Assembly (NCBI GenBank): GCA_030682505.1
Contig: JAUXOH010000211.1
Location: 1-9,573, forward strand
DNA length: 9,573 nucleotides
Direction of reading: 5' to 3'
DNA from: Candidatus Didemnitutus sp.
Lineage (GTDB): Bacteria; Verrucomicrobiota; Verrucomicrobiia; Opitutales; Opitutaceae
Both the position numbers and the translations under genes were made by a program. Positions 7,459 to 9,573 of the stretch are shown here, one piece after another. Under the pieces are notes generated by a model. The model made no database searches. It was not told the DNA's origin and saw only the letters and a list, made by a program, of their open reading frames with translations. Position 1 is the stretch's first letter. The number at the start of each line of letters is the position of its first letter.

Positions 7459-7755
7459 TTAGGCGTTTTCAACCAGCGCGCGATACACGCTGGAATTGAG
7501 GCGGAGGCGTTCGTGGAGCTGGGCGGTCGCTTCGGCGGGGGCCGAGAAGGCGATTTGCACGTAGACGCCGGCAGGGAATTTGTCGTCCGTCACGCGGACG
7601 AAATCCCGACGGCCGAGTTGCTCGACGTTGGTGACTTCGCCCTGCACGGCGGCGATTTCGGTCTTCACGCCTTCGATAATCTGGTCGACGGAGTCTTCCT
7701 TGCCGCGATTATCGAGGATGAAAGTGGCTTTGTAGTTACGCTTGTTCGGTTTCAT
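7459..7755 (-). CDS. rpsF: 30S ribosomal protein bS6
   Basis: bS6 binds the central domain of 16S rRNA as a heterodimer with bS18. The 98-residue product has the ferredoxin-like beta-alpha-beta layout: first strand YKATFILDNRG (8-18), helix 20-38, strands GEVTNVEQLGRRDFV and GVYVQIAF, second helix ATAQLHERLRLN, and the closing SSVYRALV. Size and pattern are typical, without the long acidic tail of E. coli. ATG 7755 overlaps the end of pth by 20 nt, so ribosomes ending on pth can reinitiate here; a weak GAAGAGA lies 6-12 nt upstream. In many bacteria rpsF is followed by ssb and rpsR; here rpsR, the partner protein gene, is absent from the cluster. Confidence 0.94.
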   Translation of the reverse strand: MKPNKRNYKATFILDNRGKEDSVDQIIEGVKTEIAAVQGEVTNVEQLGRRDFVRVTDDKFPAGVYVQIAFSAPAEATAQLHERLRLNSSVYRALVENA

Positions 7756-8335
7756 TGCGGTCTCTTCGGTTGAGGCGGTTCATCGCGTCAGCGGGACTGC
7801 AGGTAAAGAGCAGTTGGGCGCCTTCGACGAAGTGAGTGAGTTTTTGATCGATGATTTGTTGTTCTGAGAGGGAGAATTTTCCTAACACGTAGTCAGCCAT
7901 GTCCATTCCCGGGGGGCGTTCGCTGGCGATACCGAGCCGGTAGCGGACGAATCCGCTCCCGAGGTGCTCGAGCATACTGGCGATGCCATTGTGGCCGCCG
8001 GCAGAGCCGGTGACCGCAATCTTCACCCGGCCCGTGTCGATCGTGAGATCGTCATAGACCACCGCGAGCGACTCGACCGGCAGTTTATGGAAGTCGAGCA
8101 ACCGGCGCAGGGCGCGGCCACTCTCGTTCATAAAGGTCTGCGGTTTGACGAGCCAACGGGTCTCACCGGGGCGGACATTCCAACGTGCGATTTCGGCTTC
8201 GAAGCGCGGCTCGTGTTTCCACGAGAGCCCTTCGACTGCGGCCAGCGCTTCGACCACGGTAAAGCCGAGGTTGTGACGCGTGCCAGCGTATTTCGCACCA
8301 GGATTGCCCAGTCCAGCGAGGAGCGTGACGGACAT
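7736..8335 (-). CDS. pth: Peptidyl-tRNA hydrolase
   Basis: Pth cleaves peptidyl-tRNAs released by stalled or aborted ribosomes, recycling tRNA in the cytoplasm. The 199 residues carry all the hallmarks: GLGNPGAKYAGTRHNLGF at 8-25 with catalytic His21, KPQTFMNESG at 64-73 with Asn70, YDDL at 94-97 with Asp95, and GGHNG at 113-117 with Asn116, equivalent to E. coli His20, Asn68, Asp93 and Asn114. No key residue is missing. It lies 60 bp after rplY, a very common pairing, and a terminator-like hairpin fills that gap. Its last codons overlap the rpsF start by 20 nt. ATG 8335 is fixed by the conserved N-terminus and lacks a clear Shine-Dalgarno. Confidence 0.97.
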   Translation of the reverse strand: MSVTLLAGLGNPGAKYAGTRHNLGFTVVEALAAVEGLSWKHEPRFEAEIARWNVRPGETRWLVKPQTFMNESGRALRRLLDFHKLPVESLAVVYDDLTIDTGRVKIAVTGSAGGHNGIASMLEHLGSGFVRYRLGIASERPPGMDMADYVLGKFSLSEQQIIDQKLTHFVEGAQLLFTCSPADAMNRLNRRDRNETEQA

Positions 8336-8352
8336 GACTCAAAGAACGTGCT

Positions 8353-8386
8353 AAAACGCGGGGCGTCACCGGGGCGACGCACCGCG
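8353..8386 (-). terminator. Terminator-like hairpin in the rplY-pth gap
   Basis: On the minus strand CGCGG-T-GCGTC (8386-8376) pairs with GACGC-C-CCGCG (8367-8357): two 5-bp blocks split by a single T/C mismatch, loop of 8 nt, followed by four U (8356-8353). The U-run is short and the structure lies 17 nt before the pth ATG, so partial termination (attenuation) or an RNA processing site is more likely than a full stop. Confidence 0.45.
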
Positions 8387-8395
8387 GAAAATGAA

Positions 8396-9145
8396 TTACT
8401 TCTTGGCCGGAGCGGCGGGTTTCGCGCCGGCGGCGGGCTTGGCACCAGCCGCAGCCTTCGGATCGGCAGCCGGGGCGGCGGCCTTCCCATCGGCGGCGGG
8501 AGCCGCACCAGCGACAGGGGCAGCGGCGCCATCCGCCGGAACAGCAGCCGCGGCATCGGTAGCCGGAGTGGAAGCGGCTTCTTCTGCAGCGGGAGCGACG
8601 CAGAGCACCACCACTTGGCCCGGGGAATCGAGGAACTCGACCCCTGCAATTGGCTTCAACTCACTGACGTGGATCGCGTGACCCACGGCCAGTTCGGCGA
8701 CATCAACCTCAAGATAGCCCGGCAGGTCTTTGGGAAAGCAACGCACGCGAAGGCGGTGCGACGCTGTGTCTAAAGTGCCACCTTCGTTCTTCACGCCGGT
8801 GGACTCGCCAACGAGTTGAACGGCGACATTGATCACCATCTTCTCGTTTTCCTTCACTTCTTGAAGATCGACGTGCAAATAGCGGTCGGTGATCGGGTCG
8901 CGCTGGATTTCCTGGAGAAAGGAAAGAGCGGCGACTCCGGATTCACGTTTCAACGCAACGAGCGCGGCGCGGCCGGCGATTGCTTTGCGAAGTTTGACAA
9001 ACTCCGGCGCGCTTATCGACAGAGTTTCAGGCTTGGTGTGTTTTCCGTAAAGGATGGCCGGGATCTGATTGGCCTTGCGCAAACGACGTGAGGCGCTGCG
9101 ACCTGTGCCCGCACGGGAATTGACGGTTAATTCGAATGATTTCAT
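8396..9145 (-). CDS. rplY: 50S ribosomal protein bL25 (long CTC-type)
   Basis: bL25 binds 5S rRNA; the long form is also called general stress protein CTC. The 249-residue product has the 5S-binding N-terminal domain in about 1-92 (LTVNSRAGTGRSASRRLR, then IPAILYGK at 28-35, and the typical HVDLQEV at 90-96) and the second beta domain to about 182 (VEFLDSPGQVVVLCV). The remaining 65 or so residues are almost only Ala, Pro, Gly, Lys and Asp, with a repeated AAGAKPA unit near the end, finishing in KK. Many CTC proteins have a variable acidic or Ala-rich tail; this one is at the long end. ATG 9145 is preceded by AGGGGG at 10 nt, one of the few Shine-Dalgarno-like sites here. The frame stays open to 9292, but homology begins at MKSFELTV. 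First gene of its group. Confidence 0.95.
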   Translation of the reverse strand: MKSFELTVNSRAGTGRSASRRLRKANQIPAILYGKHTKPETLSISAPEFVKLRKAIAGRAALVALKRESGVAALSFLQEIQRDPITDRYLHVDLQEVKENEKMVINVAVQLVGESTGVKNEGGTLDTASHRLRVRCFPKDLPGYLEVDVAELAVGHAIHVSELKPIAGVEFLDSPGQVVVLCVAPAAEEAASTPATDAAAAVPADGAAAPVAGAAPAADGKAAAPAADPKAAAGAKPAAGAKPAAPAKK

Positions 9146-9155
9146 AGATTTCGTT

Positions 9156-9161
9156 CCCCCT
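9156..9161 (-). promoter_or_regulatory. Shine-Dalgarno-like site of rplY
   Basis: AGGGGG lies 10 nt before ATG 9145 and supports that start over the longer open frame. It differs at one base from AGGAGG. It is the best candidate ribosome binding site on the minus strand of this window. Confidence 0.5.
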
Positions 9162-9253
9162 GTGACTCCGGAATTGGAGGCAGGCGTAGTGGAAAAGAGG
9201 CGAGAGTTGAATGACCGAGCCTTGGCGAGGCAAACAAATCTTTTGCGCGGTGG

Positions 9254-9274
9254 CTCAAAAAGCCGCTTTTTGAG
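9254..9274. repeat. Perfect palindrome in the rplY / tRNA-Asn divergent region
   Basis: CTCAAAAAG and CTTTTTGAG are exact inverted copies (9 bp each) around a 3-nt centre CCG. The plus-strand flank (GGAGAG) and the minus-strand flank (CCACCGCG) have no T-run, so it is not a normal terminator in either direction. It lies 11 bp upstream of the TTGACA ahead of the tRNA and 108 bp upstream of rplY, a position that would suit an operator or a DNA-bending site. Confidence 0.55.
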
Positions 9275-9285
9275 GGAGAGTGGTG

Positions 9286-9314
9286 TTGACAACGCGAAAG
9301 CCGAACCTCTTTTT
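9286..9314 (+). promoter_or_regulatory. Candidate tRNA-Asn promoter
   Basis: A consensus minus-35 hexamer TTGACA (9286-9291) lies 50 bp before the tRNA 5' end. At 17 bp spacing the minus-10 position reads CTTTTT (9309-9314), a poor match, so only the minus-35 half is convincing. A short hairpin-capable stretch (CCCTT/AAGGG, about 9317-9332) lies in the presumed 5' leader. Confidence 0.35.
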
Positions 9315-9341
9315 GGCCCTTCCCTGCAAGGGGAGCCACGT

Positions 9342-9416
9342 TGCCCGGTAGCTCAGTGGCAGAGCAGGTGACTGTTAATCACTTGGTCGTAGGTTCGATC
9401 CCTACCCGGGCAGCCA
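9342..9416 (+). tRNA. tRNA-Asn (anticodon GTT), CCA encoded
   Basis: A complete cloverleaf can be folded. The acceptor stem TGCCCGG/CCGGGCA (9342-9348 with 9406-9412) is fully paired. The D arm is GCTC/GAGC (9351-9354, 9362-9365) with a GG-containing 7-nt loop. The anticodon stem GGTGA/TCACT (one G-U pair) carries loop CTGTTAA with anticodon GTT at 9374-9376. The T arm GTAGG-TTCGATC-CCTAC has the standard loop. Discriminator G is at 9413 and CCA at 9414-9416 is encoded. GTT reads the Asn codons AAC and AAT. No other tRNA is adjacent in the window. Confidence 0.97.
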
Positions 9417-9492
9417 CGCCATGCCGTGGTTTCGCACCGAACGAGATTGTGCTTCTGGGAAGTTGACTTGTAAGTAAATAAGGCGCAATGTG

Positions 9493-9573
9493 ATGAGCAA
9501 AACAAGTTCGTCGACGCCAGAATATCAGGCCTGCTTCGAATCCATTCGGATGGAGAATCTTGCCATCGAGCAG
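9493..9573 (+). CDS. Start of an unrecognised gene, cut by the window edge
   Basis: ATG at 9493 opens a frame of 27 codons to the window end with no stop. The residues begin MSKTSSSTPEYQACFESI and continue with RMENLAIEQ; I do not recognise the family. In its favour are an AAGG at 9480-9483 with 9 nt spacing, and an A/T-rich stretch (9468-9481) just upstream that could hold a promoter (TTGTGC at 9447-9452, TAAGTA at 9471-9476, 18 bp apart, weak). An ATG at 9488 is immediately followed by TGA (ATGTGATG), so a start-stop pair overlaps the presumed start. It follows the tRNA-Asn by 76 bp on the same strand, a typical place for inserted genes, but nothing in 27 residues shows an integrase. The call rests on little sequence. 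Confidence 0.4.
   Translation, partial: MSKTSSSTPEYQACFESIRMENLAIEQ

Noticed and set aside
7964..8773. 269-codon plus-strand open frame across pth and rplY
   Set aside because: It runs antisense over two confident genes and their gap; the Gly/Ser/Arg-rich product mirrors the rplY tail repeats.
9146..9292. N-terminal extension of the rplY frame by 49 codons
   Set aside because: bL25 homology starts at MKSFELTV and an AGGGGG precedes that ATG; the extension crosses the intergenic palindrome.
9414..9433. CCACG/CGTGG hairpin followed by TTT directly after the tRNA
   Set aside because: Only 5 bp, overlaps the tRNA CCA end and has three T; too weak to call a terminator.
9463..9491. TTGACT as minus-35 of the right-hand gene
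   Set aside because: The minus-10 position at normal spacing reads CAATGT and overlaps the start-codon region, so it is not a usable promoter for that gene.
1..9573. CRISPR arrays, insertion sequences, riboswitches, rRNA
   Set aside because: I looked for regularly spaced repeats, transposase-like frames, terminal inverted repeats and known leader motifs and saw none.

Overview
The window looks like a conserved housekeeping block from a GC-rich Gram-negative chromosome. The envelope genes (BamA, Skp/OmpH, LpxD) imply an outer membrane with lipid A. The gene order and protein style suggest Verrucomicrobiota, perhaps Opitutales, but that is an inference from memory and I could not test it. I see no insertion sequence, CRISPR array or phage gene.

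Layout. All recognised protein genes are on the minus strand, so they read from right to left. At the right end, a tRNA-Asn(GTT) gene (9342-9416) and the first 27 codons of an unrecognised gene (from 9493) are on the plus strand. They are separated from the minus-strand genes by a 196-bp divergent intergenic region that holds a perfect 9-bp-arm palindrome. The first minus-strand group is rplY (bL25), pth, rpsF (bS6), ssb, rplI (bL9). It has a terminator-like hairpin between rplY and pth and ends in a strong intrinsic terminator at 6388-6415. After a 210-bp gap the second group is dnaB, bamA, skp/ompH, lpxD, prs. Here a second strong intrinsic terminator (1711-1740) lies between skp and lpxD and touches the lpxD start. 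prs runs off the left edge after 211 codons.

How the genes fit together. The first group serves translation (two small-molecule-independent ribosomal proteins bS6 and bL9, plus bL25 and peptidyl-tRNA hydrolase) and single-stranded DNA binding. The second starts with the replicative helicase, continues with outer-membrane protein assembly (BamA and its periplasmic chaperone Skp) and lipid A synthesis (LpxD), and ends with PRPP synthetase. rpsF-ssb-rplI-dnaB and bamA-skp-lpxD are familiar bacterial neighbourhoods, here fused head to tail.

Most worth a second look: the lpxD start sitting on the U-tract of a terminator; a TTG start for bamA inside the end of dnaB; near absence of Shine-Dalgarno sequences in front of the genes; the lack of rpsR between ssb and rplI; and the palindrome between rplY and the tRNA. 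I did not find a convincing new biological system; the window is mainly core genome with unusual junctions.
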